From positions 32,565,701 to 32,629,700 of the forward strand of contig OY292275.1 of assembly GCA_958496175.1 (NCBI GenBank): a DNA stretch of 64,000 nucleotides. Direction: 5' to 3'. The position numbers and the translations under genes were made by a program. Source of the stretch: Sisyra terminalis. Taxonomy: Eukaryota > Arthropoda > Insecta > Neuroptera > Sisyridae. Below the pieces are notes generated by a model, which made no database searches, was not told where the DNA came from, and saw nothing but the letters and a program-made list of their open reading frames with translations. Positions 49,201 to 58,699 of this stretch are shown here, piece by piece (position 1 is the first letter of the stretch; every line of letters starts with the position of its first letter).

Positions 49201-52200
49201 TATTATACATGTACAGAAATTTCTATTATTTAATTTAATAACGATCTGATTTTGTATATTATGAATAATGTTTATACTATTTTATGTAATTAATTAAAAT
49301 TTCAATGTTTATACATGTCTTATGACGAAGATGTAATGAAATATTGTAACAACTGTGAAATTGTAAATTATTGAATTATGTGCATTAATTTATAATAGTT
49401 AAACTTAAGGTCTTTATAATATTATTGTCTTATATTCTGATCTTATTTTTTATATTGATTTATGTACATTTTATCCTGTTTTAATTTATAATCTGTAAAT
49501 ATTGTTTTTATTTGTTTAATTGTATAAGTTATTTTTACTATTGTTAATAAAAAAAAATTATTAAAAGTTGTTTATTTCTTCTTTTTTTAATTTCATACCT
49601 CTGAGAATATCATTAACAGTTACAAATATTCTAAATTTTGAATTATTCAAGATCAGAACCGCAACCATAAACTTTACTTTCCAGTCTGTACTAGTTCAGA
49701 TCAATCTAAGCAAAAAAGTTACTAAAACTACACTAGAATCAGTAGTTATGAGCCCCGCCTCATTAATATGGAGTGAACGGGCCCTGGTTAGCATCACGAA
49801 GAATAGATAACAGGAGAACGAACGAGATAAGCAATTTGTTAGTTCACGTGTCCTCAAAAATTCAGACATGGTTTAGTTATTTTTTCGGTCACCAGTAGCG
49901 CATTATCGCTAAGAAACATGACCAATTTTATGTACTAAATTGTTATTGGTTGTTTGCTTTTTTGTTATTGTAATTCAAACTGAGGCTAAAACTGTCAAAA
50001 TGCTACATTCATGTTCTTCATGTAATTTAATACCTTTAATATAACATAAATTAATTATTATTTAATTCTTTATTATGTTTAGAAATAATTTTCCATTGAA
50101 ATTATTGGTCTCTTGTAAATTATATGAAAATGTTTCTGGCGCTCATGTTCATACTTGTATACTATTGACACTAGAGTCCTCTGCACTGTGCCCTCATTTT
50201 GAATTCCTCTTTTTAAGAATGACTAGATACCCAAAGTTACTTCTGATAATTATTAAAAAAGTAACTTATCTAGATACTTTCTTGAAATATCTTTGACAGC
50301 TCTGTGTGTAGGTAGAATTTTGTATTTCAACCCACTTTCCGATGAGCTACAGCAGTAGATATCAGTAGAATGTTATCGAGTAATATTTATTTTACAAAAT
50401 AAATTAATTGTTGCGAACTGTTAACACATTGACAAAAAGCAAACAAAAATTCGATATTTTTATCATAGTAACTCGATGGCGGGCTCATGTAAAATGATCA
50501 TGATGCCCGCAGGCAGTTAGTTGGGTACCATTGAACTAGAGAGTTGAAATTTTGAACATAAACTCATAATTGGATAGCAAAAGAATGTCAGCAAATTAGG
50601 AAAATGGTTTGGAAAAAACTACCCGAAAAATTTGAAAACTATTTTTTTTATAAAATAATGTTACTGGTAAAGGAGTTTTATTTACCATAAAAAAAATAAA
50701 AGACCTCAGTTGTTAAATTCAATAATAGATCATTGTTATACTTTTCTTTTTTGGAAGAAACGGCAATAATCTCAATCTCAAGGCCTTTTTTTTCATATGT
50801 TTAAAATGCCACACTACTAATGCTACTGATCCTTTAAAAATTGCGAGCGCCAACTGGATAAATTATGGGAACCATTTAAAGAGCTAGGCTCAATACAACT
50901 TTTGATAGGCTATATTTTTTTGAGCAGTAAAATTTCAAAATAAATAATAATATTTATTATGTTAACAATTGGTATATGTATGCTAAAAGCTATTCATAGA
51001 GCTGATATATATGCCATATGCGCACGATACTGCATTAATTCAAGATAACACCAAAATTATAAAGCAAAAAAAAAGAATACCCGCCGTGCGTCACAAAAAT
51101 GGTAGAAAAAGCATGATGAAAAACCCATGAAGTGAAAGTAAGATAAAAAAATCTTATTGTATAATAACACATGGTCCTTTGGCCTTCTATTTTTATACTC
51201 TATATAAAACATAATAACATACATAATAACACTAGATTTTTTTTTTCGAAAAATATAACCGACTTGTTATTTCTATATCTGAAAATGCATTAAAAAATAT
51301 ATTTCAACAAATAATAACACCGACTCAACAATAAATTGAAAAGCGAAAAATAAAAAATAAATAGTTTTAATATTTAAGCTTCCAAACTAATTAAACTAAC
51401 TAATTTTGAGTTGGCGCCAAAGTCAGCTAAAGTATCAAAAACACAAATTAATTATTTAAAACATGAAATGATGACAAGAAGCATGAAGCATAGTTTACAA
51501 TATCTTGTAATTAGTTTCCAAAACCTAGTGTGAGTTTTGTACAATATTTTTTGTTATTTATTTTAAACATATTGATAATTATTGTTAATTTTTTGTTTGG
51601 TGCCGACTTATATAATGTTTGAAAACTAAACGTCCAGATTAAAACTTTTTTTTTTATATTTTTTAGCTCAAGTCCCTTTTAGCACAATCAAATCTAGCGA
51701 CATTGCATTTTCGACTTTGTTTTTATTTTAATTCGCGAATAAATCGGTTCATAATGGAAATTTAGTCACAAAAGAGAAAAGTATACCATATTAGAATTGA
51801 ATTAACAAAAAAATCACGAAAAGATTAATAAATAAAGTCGAAAATGCGACGTTGCCAGATTTGAGTATGCTAAAAAGGACTTGAGTCATTTTTTATTTCT
51901 TAGTTACTTCTTTGAATGGGTTTCTACTTATTGTTAAAAGTTTATATTTTTAATGGCTGCGATTTACTAGCTATTGGGTACCTATTCAATTTTTATCTAT
52001 GTGCTTGTATGTACAACATATACTTTACTATATTTTTCGAAAAATTCAATGAAGTACCTACGATAAATCTTTAATCGAGCTCTCTGCAAATGCAATTTTA
52101 ATTAAGAATATCATTTAATCCAAAAAAATATCTTTCTAATTTTTTAACAATATTTTTTTCTCAATTTTCCGACAGTTGGAAAATATTTAGTATATCTTGC

Positions 52201-55200
52201 TTTGCTATCGAAATATTCAGGATAAGTTAGAAATTTTAAAGCGTCGCTCAATATAAGTTTTCGGAAAATTCCAGAGTGATTTGTTTTTCCAAAACGTATA
52301 TTTTTGTTAAATTTGTTCTGTATTTTCGATTGGCTATATATACAAGGTTGTAAATTTAGTTATGCTATAATTAGTATAATTAGGATTTAGTAAGTGTTTA
52401 TCTTCAATTATTCAGTTTTGGAAAAAAATTTGAATTTTCCTGAAATTTCAGTCTTGTATTTTGTTATTTTTATCTTCTTCTGTTTTCCGGGAAAGCTGTG
52501 ATGGAAAAGACAGAGCCCTTTAAACAAAAAGTCTTCGAGGGTCCTTAGTGAGCGTTCGTAATGACGTAATTTCGCTTTCTACACAAACGGTTTTCAACTA
52601 TTTTCCTGGAATGGGAAAATATTGAAACTAGTTTCAAATTTCTTTTATAAGGTACTTTAGGACTTTAACATTTTCGTGCAAAAATATTTTGAATATACGT
52701 CGTTTTTTTTTTGTGTTGAGATAATGAATTTTATTCCAAATTTAGTTTATAAGTCATCAACCAATCCTTATTTTTCAGCCCTTAGAAGATGATTTGAATT
52801 TTTAAATTTGCGTGAAATCAACTACAATGTATTTATCAGAGGAGAAATTTTCAAAAACGCTGTATGTTTATGGCTAAAACAATGAATTTTATTCCAAGTT
52901 TAGTTTACAATTCATCAATCATTCCCTATTTTTTCACCCTTAAAAGAATATTTGATTTTTTTTATTTAAATGGGACCAGCTTCAATATATGTACATTGTA
53001 CATATATCCTATAAAACAAAAAAAAATATTAAAATCGGTAATTATTTGAACAATGCTAGCTGGTCATCCATACAAAAAAAAGTCTTATTTTTTTTCGTCG
53101 ATTAAATATTAAATATATTAATAATAATTAATGGTTCTCTGCTAGTGGTATCTTTATTATTCTGTTTCCTTTATTTGAGTACTTGATACTTAATACTTTT
53201 ATCATTTTTTTAACTCTCAAATTCTGAAAAATTATTGCGTATGCTATCATATATCAGATTTATGGATCACTAAACATGCTATTCATATTTTACACTCTGC
53301 TTATTTTTCAGGCTCATCGCGCAGTGCTAGCAGCTTCTAGTCCTTATTTTCATGCTATGTTCACAGGAGGATTGTGTGAACAGCAGCAATCTTCTATAGA
53401 ACTACATTCAATTTCAGCTCGAATTCTTGATGTCGTAATAGAATTTATTTATACAGGCGAAATACATATTGACCAATACAATGTGCAAGAATTAATGATC
53501 GCTGCAGATATGCTAGAACTTCAAGAGGTTGTTAAGGGTTGTACAGAATATTTGAAACGTGAATTACATGCGACAAATGCTGTTGGAATTTATCGGTAGA
53601 ACTAAAGAAATCAATTACCAAACATATTTCTTTACATATTATTGTTTTATGTTTTAAACGCATAGATTTGCCGAAGGCCATAATTTTGAAATGTTAACTA
53701 AAGCTGCTGTGGAATACATCGAAACCCATTTCCCAAATATTTGCAATGAAGAGGAATTTTACGAACTCCCCAAAGAACAGTTAATGCAATTCTTAATGTC
53801 TGAAGATTTACAAGTGGATTCAGAATTTCAAGTAAGCTATTAAATTACTTATTTTCATTTTTGAATATTAGGCTTAAATTTTTTATACTAAAAATATCAA
53901 ATGCAACGTACACCTTATCGTTAAAGTATGAAAAACGCTAATGTAAATATTAACAAAGCGCTGTTGGTTGAAGTAGAGAACGCATTAAGTCTAAGGCTGC
54001 AGTGTTGAACTGTTGAGGCACTCCAAACTTAATCCTGGTGACCCGTAGTTGAAGTATAATTTACAACAAAATTTGTAAATATAGTTGTAATATCCAATAT
54101 ATAATGGTGTTTAAGAATTCAATTGTAAATTATGAATATTTCAATCATTTTAAACCATTCTTTTCCCATATAAGCCATTAAAAACTAAAGTTAAATCATA
54201 CAGAATTTGCGAAATACCTACAAAACAGAGTTTAATCAAAAGTTGTGGAAATAAAAATAATCCAAATAATTTTCAACAAGCTTAGATTAAAAGTATTTAA
54301 TTATTTAATTGATTTTAAGTTCGTAGAAATTAATGTATACCTTAAGCAATTTCTATACTTTAACGGAAAAGTTTTAATTTATTATACCTACAAGGATGGT
54401 AAATTTAAATTATGATAGCTTCATATCACAAAAAGCAGATTTTTTTAAAGAAAAGCTTGAATAAAATGTACAGAATGCTGTGGAAGAAACATGTAATTAC
54501 TTTCATTCTTCACCTTGGCTAAATGTTAAAAATCTTTTTCAGGGTTAACTATATTTTTTAAACTAATGAATTTTGCATTTTTATTTTTAAGACATTTTCG
54601 CAAAAAGATGCAAATATAAATTTTTTCTCTGAAACGTTATAATTCACCCATCACAACATTGGATAACTTTTGTTTAAAAAAAAAAGGTTTCCTTTTTTGT
54701 AACATTGAGTTGTTTCCATTAAATTGTATCGTTGTCTCTTGTTAAATGAACCAACCTGTATAATAACTATAAAATTTATTCTACAACATAGTAAATTATA
54801 TTATTAGGTATTCCAAGCTGCTGTTCGTTGGATCACTCAAGATATTTTACAACGAAGACCTTACGTATTTGAAGTATTACGATATGTTCGAGTCTCATTA
54901 CTTCCAATTCGTCTGTTAGAAAGAAGTATTGAAGAATGTACAGATGGATCCTTAAAAGTAGCACTACGATCAATTCGTAAAGATTTGATTAGTAAAAAAG
55001 GTTCACTTGTACCTTTACACATGCATCCCCGATTAAGAGCCAAAAAAGATATTTACGTAATTGGAGGGTCAAAACGAGAAATTACTACCGGATGGAATCG
55101 AACAACCGAATCAACTTTAGAATCTGTAGAAAAATTTGATACGTTTAGGAGGTAAATCCAACTGAAATATACCTAAATCAAATTTGTACGAAATAAAAAT

Positions 55201-56080
55201 AATTTTTGTATGCTTTAATTTTATAGAAAATGGGGTAAAACGCCTCCTATAAAAAAAAGTCGAATTTTACCAGGAGTTGCAACACTAAATGGAAAAATTT
55301 ATGTTGTTGGTGGTGAACAAGAATCTCGAATTCTTGCAAATGCCGAATGTTACGATCCACAAGAAGAAAAGTGGACAATTATAGCTCCATTAATTGTACC
55401 TAGGTGCGAATTCGGAATGTGCGCATTGAACGGTTATCTATACGCAATTGGTGGTTGGATTGGTGAAGATATTGATGGTTCCATCGAACGATATGATCCT
55501 ATGACGAACAAATGGCAACTATCTGCAAATTGTCCAGAACCCCGTTTTAGTATGGGAGTTGTTTCACACGAAGGTCTCATTTATATTGTCGGAGGATGTT
55601 CTCATTCCCGACGGCATTTACCAGATTTGCTGAGTTATAATCCTGTCACCAACGAGTGGACCAAATTACCAAGGATGAAAATTCCAAGATCTCAAATGGG
55701 TTACACAGTTTTCGATGGTTACTTGTACGTAGTTGGTGGCATGAGCACTCACTATGAAGTTTTAGAGTCAGTTGAAAGATACTCTTTCAAAGAAGTAAGA
55801 TTAAATATAAATATCTTAATATTATTATTTCCACCGATTACATTTTCAGAACAAATGGAGCTCAATTCCTAATATGAAAATAGCAAGAGCCGGTCCAGCT
55901 GTAGCTGCTGTTGATGGACTTTTATATGTTATCGGTGGTGATCAAACTCACGATTTTAACTTCTTTAGAGATCAAATAACAATTTCTGCAGTTGAATGTT
56001 ACGATCCATTGACTGAAACGTGGAGTGATTGTCCACCATTACCGGAAAGCCGATCTGAGGCAAAAGCCGTGGTGGTATAG
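40276..56080 (+). CDS. IPP: Actin-binding protein IPP (BTB-BACK-kelch)
   Basis: Kelch-family protein, expected to be a CUL3 ubiquitin-ligase adaptor and/or actin-binding protein. Exons: 40276-40515, 53312-53595, 53666-53831, 54808-55151, 55227-55794, 55850-56080; 1833 nt, 610 residues, phases closing. BTB is about residues 60-170 (FCDVEIIADG; AHRAVLAASSPYFHAMFTGG; NVQELMIAADMLEL). BACK is about 175-290, with FQAAVRWITQD. Six kelch repeats run from about 308 to 606, each with a GG doublet (YVIGG, YVVGG, YAIGG, YIVGG, YVVGG, YVIGG). The VEKFDTF join into repeat 2, the YAIGGWIGEDI..IERYDP block and AGPAVAAVDGLLYVIGG match vertebrate IPP more than other kelch-like proteins. The N-terminal 60 residues are Asn-rich and unlike vertebrate IPP. 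Intron 1 is 12.8 kb and hosts a P-type transposon, so its removal could be affected. Confidence 0.93.
42665..43045 (+). repeat. Left arm of 381-bp inverted repeat (promoter of transposase)
   Basis: Runs from CTGTGTCGCATGTCTTTGATC to a TATA-containing end, AAAGTATAAAAACCT (about 43022). The inverse copy is at 46168-46548, with only a handful of mismatches by eye. The TATA box lies about 230 bp upstream of the transposase ATG, so this arm probably carries its promoter. Confidence 0.88.
43254..49035 (+). CDS. THAP9/P-element-like transposase
   Basis: Cut-and-paste transposase of the P superfamily. Exons 43254-43494 and 46730-49035 (donor CCAG|GTTTGT, acceptor TTGCAG|CT) give 2547 nt, 848 residues, close to human THAP9 (903). 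Residues 1-80 are a THAP C2CH zinc finger: C5 and C10, then the CHRH pair, and AFPTLHLP, the AVPTxF-like end. A Lys-rich coiled-coil-like stretch follows (about 120-145). The RNase H-like catalytic core has D269 (LLTFDEM), D358 (GTICDQ) and E604 in RFNQDTIENFFSMIRG, interrupted by an insertion domain with FYDPPHLIKCVRN as in THAP9. The frame has no stop or frameshift. The promoter is inferred in the left inverted-repeat arm; AATAAA at 49546 is the likely polyadenylation signal. Activity cannot be judged from sequence. Confidence 0.92.
44437..44918. mobile_element. Small inverted-repeat element in the transposase intron
   Basis: Arms of about 74 bp at 44437-44510 and 44845-44918 share CTTCGGCGTTACTTC, CTCTACACGCATA and AAAGAATTATC in inverted order. 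The overlapping ORFs on both strands come from these arms. No target duplication was identified. Confidence 0.7.
45179..45747. mobile_element. Possible MITE with GTTAGCACCC ends
   Basis: AGTTAGCACCCCACTTTTA on the left and, inverted, AGGTTAGCACCCGACTTTTA on the right. Another GGGGCTAAC motif lies internally at about 45630. Target duplication not evident. Confidence 0.4.
46168..46548 (-). repeat. Right arm of 381-bp inverted repeat (mirrored promoter)
   Basis: Inverse of 42665-43045, including the TATA box (GTATAAAAACCT on the minus strand, about 46188-46177). It sits inside the transposase intron and would fire towards the THAP exon. Confidence 0.88.
49546..49551 (+). promoter_or_regulatory. 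Polyadenylation signal of the transposase
   Basis: AATAAA followed by an A run, about 510 bp after the transposase stop and about 235 bp before the transposon end. Confidence 0.4.
50310..51660. other. Kelch-gene intron 1 sequence, no gene
   Basis: No exon recognised. A GATGCCCGCAGGCAGTTAG stretch near 50505 has a loose counterpart in the small hAT MITE at 57.5 kb. Confidence 0.4.
51667..51885. mobile_element. Palindromic MITE, complete reference copy
   Basis: 219 bp. It starts CTCAAGTCCCTTTTAGCA and ends with the inverse TGCTAAAAAGGACTTGAG. The second inner blocks GCGACATTGCATTTTCGACTTT and AAAGTCGAAAATGCGACGTTGC also pair. The centre is AT-rich (CAAAAGAGAAAAGTATACC). Relatives lie at 17.7/18.8, 25.0, 36.1, 59.6 and 62.6 kb. 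No coding capacity. Confidence 0.82.
51890..53310. other. Remainder of kelch-gene intron 1
   Basis: AT-rich. Two diverged direct repeats share AATGAATTTTATTCCAA..TTTAGTTTA (about 52725 and 52880). No exon seen. Confidence 0.45.
53832..54807. other. Kelch-gene intron 3
   Basis: Roughly 1 kb of AT-rich intron. No repeat boundary or coding sequence recognised. Confidence 0.5.
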
Positions 56081-56699
56081 TATAAATAATTTTAAAAAAT
56101 ATTTTTCATATATCAAAAATTATTTATATATTTGACTACCACAGTAATTTATTTTTTGGTTAATAGTCAGAATTTTAAATATAATTTATTTTCTATGCAA
56201 TTTTTTTCTGATCCAACGATAATTACTGCTCATAAATAAGAATATAAACAACGTTTACAATAACTTCTTCGGTTAAGATAAATTTAATCAATTTGTGTGT
56301 ATATGATTACTTTCCGATATTTTTTTGTTAGAACTAAAATTATTTACTTTTCCTATATTTTTTTTATCAGTTCGTAAAAGAAATCTTAACGCCTGGCTTT
56401 TGTAAATAATATTATGTTTAAAAAATTTTAATGTAAAAGAAATAACCGAACGTAACTAAGTAATAAAACACATCAATTCCTTCATTAATGTGTATATTTT
56501 CTCTCTTAATTTAATAATAAAAAAATAGTCGCATGACAAGAATAAAAAATATATGTTACATATAAAAAAGCATAGAATATTTAAATCAATAATAATTTTA
56601 CAGTACAAGGGCTCCTGTTAAAAAATCATAGGAGCACAAAATTAGTAAATTCACTGGTACACACTCCGTGGGTACACAAATAGGGAACCATTTTTCTGC

Positions 56700-56905
56700 A
56701 ATTTCATCGTGTCCTATGACGAAGATGATGTGTTTGTTTTTGTTATTATATCGTCGCTTTATATGGCCAAAGTTTTTAGCGACTCTGGTGTTAATAAAAA
56801 AAACGTAATTCGAGAAATATTGAAAATTTACTCGATACGAGGATCAAACCCAGTTCTTACCAGTTTTGAAGCGAACACTTTGACCACTCGGCCACCGATA
56901 GACTA
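56700..56905 (-). repeat. tRNA-derived SINE, copy 2
   Basis: On the minus strand: A-box in GGTGGCCGAGTGGTCAAAG, B-box GGGTTTGATCC about 35 bp further, then GAGTAAATTTTCAATATTTCTCG. The head resembles a Ser/Leu-type tRNA. The same order of blocks occurs at 15840-15985. Confidence 0.6.
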
Positions 56906-56909
56906 ATGT

Positions 56910-57517
56910 ACTTGTTTAATCACACGATAAATGAGACCTCTTAAAACTTAATTTTAGAACATTAGTCGATTACTTTTCATGGTTTTCAAATAAAGTGGCT
57001 TTAGAAAAAATAGATTCATATTTCTTGAAATTAATTTTCCCTGAGTCTATTACCACTTAAAAACTAAATGTATTTGTTTGTGCGAATTGAGCACTTAAGG
57101 TTTGTTTTAAAATTGTTAATAAATACATGTTTCCTTTAAAACTTCCGGTGCAGTAAATTAATGATACTGCTATAAAATTTAACTAAATTTGTTTGTTATC
57201 AAAAGGTTTTAAACGACCAAAAATTAATTGGCGAATTAAAAGCTAAATTTTACTAACCTACCTTAATTAAACGACCAAAGATTTAACAATAATAGCATGT
57301 TTGGAAGTTATACTTTTTTAGGCGTGACATGAGAAATAAATCAAAATGGGCGCTATGATTTTTGTAACGGAAATAGGTTACGCTTTTTAGTTTTTCGTGA
57401 TTGTTTTTTTTTTTGTAATAATTTATTCCGGCACCGGAATACATTTTAAGTAGTCTGAATATTTTGTAAATTACGATTTTTTTAATAGAAGCTCATATAC
57501 TGTAAAATTACCAAATT
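56910..57517. other. Spacer between kelch and KEN-domain genes
   Basis: AT-rich, nothing recognised. Confidence 0.45.
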
Positions 57518-57525
57518 ATTTAATG

Positions 57526-57614
57526 CAGTGGTTCCCAACCGTATGCCCACGGGTACCATGATGCCCGTTGACTATTTTGTATGCTCTTAAGTTCAAAACA
57601 AGTGGGGACCTCTG
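57526..57614. mobile_element. Very short hAT-type MITE
   Basis: Ends CAGTGGTTCCCA and, inverted, CAGAGGTCCCCA; only 89 bp. The perfect 8-bp target duplication ATTTAATG (57518-57525 and 57615-57622) confirms insertion. Confidence 0.82.
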
Positions 57615-57629
57615 ATTTAATGCATGGTC

Positions 57630-58690
57630 TTGTATACAGGACTGTACACTGAGTACACTGTGCCATAAAGTAAAATCACTTTTCACCGCGCGGTAGAGCC
57701 ACTCTTTTTTAGTGACTGAAATAAACACTAAACTTTCCATGAAATTGGACTTATAAAATGTATATACCCAACTATTATGCACAAACCAGTTTACAAGACT
57801 ATAATTTAAAATAAGCATTCACTTAAATGTAATGAAAAAAAAGCCATACCATTACCCATATCAGTTACAAGGTGAATTAAATAGTCATCGTTAATTTGAA
57901 TTTTGTATTATTGAAAACAGCGAATTTCTTAATCTAATGAACTTTTAAGTACTATCCTAGGCTGATAAAAGAATGGATAAAAACACTAAATACTGGTAAA
58001 ATTTACAATCGTTAAACCATTTTCAAGTTTGTAAAAGTTAAGAGTAATTATAAATATGAGGATATTTTCAAACCAATCTTCGCTTTTATTTTAATTAACT
58101 GGTGTATAAGAATGTGGATTGAGCTCACCAATTAATTTATTTTATGTGCAATATCGATTTGATGCACAAGTACCGAAGATATTGATGCTGACTATATCTT
58201 ATTATATTAATTTTATAATTAAATAGTTAAAAGTGTACCAAAGAAAAAAGAATTATTTATATAAAATGTTGACTGAATATAAAATTTTAAATTTAACGAA
58301 ATATACGCTTGTGTTAATAATGTAATACTTATCTAATTTAATAAATATAATTTGAAAAAACACATTTTAGTTATTAACAAACGCATGTTTTTATTTCTTT
58401 AGGCAAATAAGTTCCTTAATTTTCAATTTTAATATATTTTATTATGCAAACAATAAATTGGTATTTTACATTAACATTAGTACTGAATTTCATTTCATAT
58501 CAATGAATAAAACAAGCAAAATATTAAATTAAACATGAAAAAATTTATAATAGAAATATTGTAGGAACATGGCTTAAAAATAAAATGTAAATATATAACA
58601 ATAACTTTAAATTAAAAAATATCATTTGACTAATGTATAATTTTTATAAAAGGCTTTTCAACGAAAATTCATATCTTTTTTTGGCATTTA
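57630..58690. other. Intergenic AT-rich region
   Basis: No gene recognised. The minus-strand AATAAA at 58686-58691 could end the KEN-domain gene transcript just after its stop. Confidence 0.45.
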
Positions 58691-58699
58691 TTATTTTTT

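Larger units (their letters stand above)
41532..49786 (+). mobile_element. Full-length P-type (THAP/DDE) DNA transposon
   Basis: Terminal inverted repeat CAGGGCCCGTTCACT at both ends and a perfect 8-bp target duplication GTTAGCAT (41524-41531 and 49787-49794), the target size of P elements. Length is 8255 bp. It encodes one two-exon transposase (43254-49035) with no visible disabling mutation. The internal part is expanded: a 381-bp inverted duplication and two small inverted-repeat elements lie upstream of and within the transposase intron. Perfect target duplications plus an open frame imply recent insertion. Confidence 0.92.
41307..50304. mobile_element. hAT-like element interrupted by the P-type transposon
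   Basis: CAGAGCTGTCA at 41307 and its inverse ending at 50304 (TGACAGCTCTG) flank the P element. Further inside, AGTAACTT on the left and its counterpart near 50260 also pair. The outer octamers TGTGCGAG and TGTGTAGG agree at 5 of 8. Without the P element it would be about 0.73 kb. The hAT assignment rests on the CAG..CTG ends and the 8-bp flank. Confidence 0.45.
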
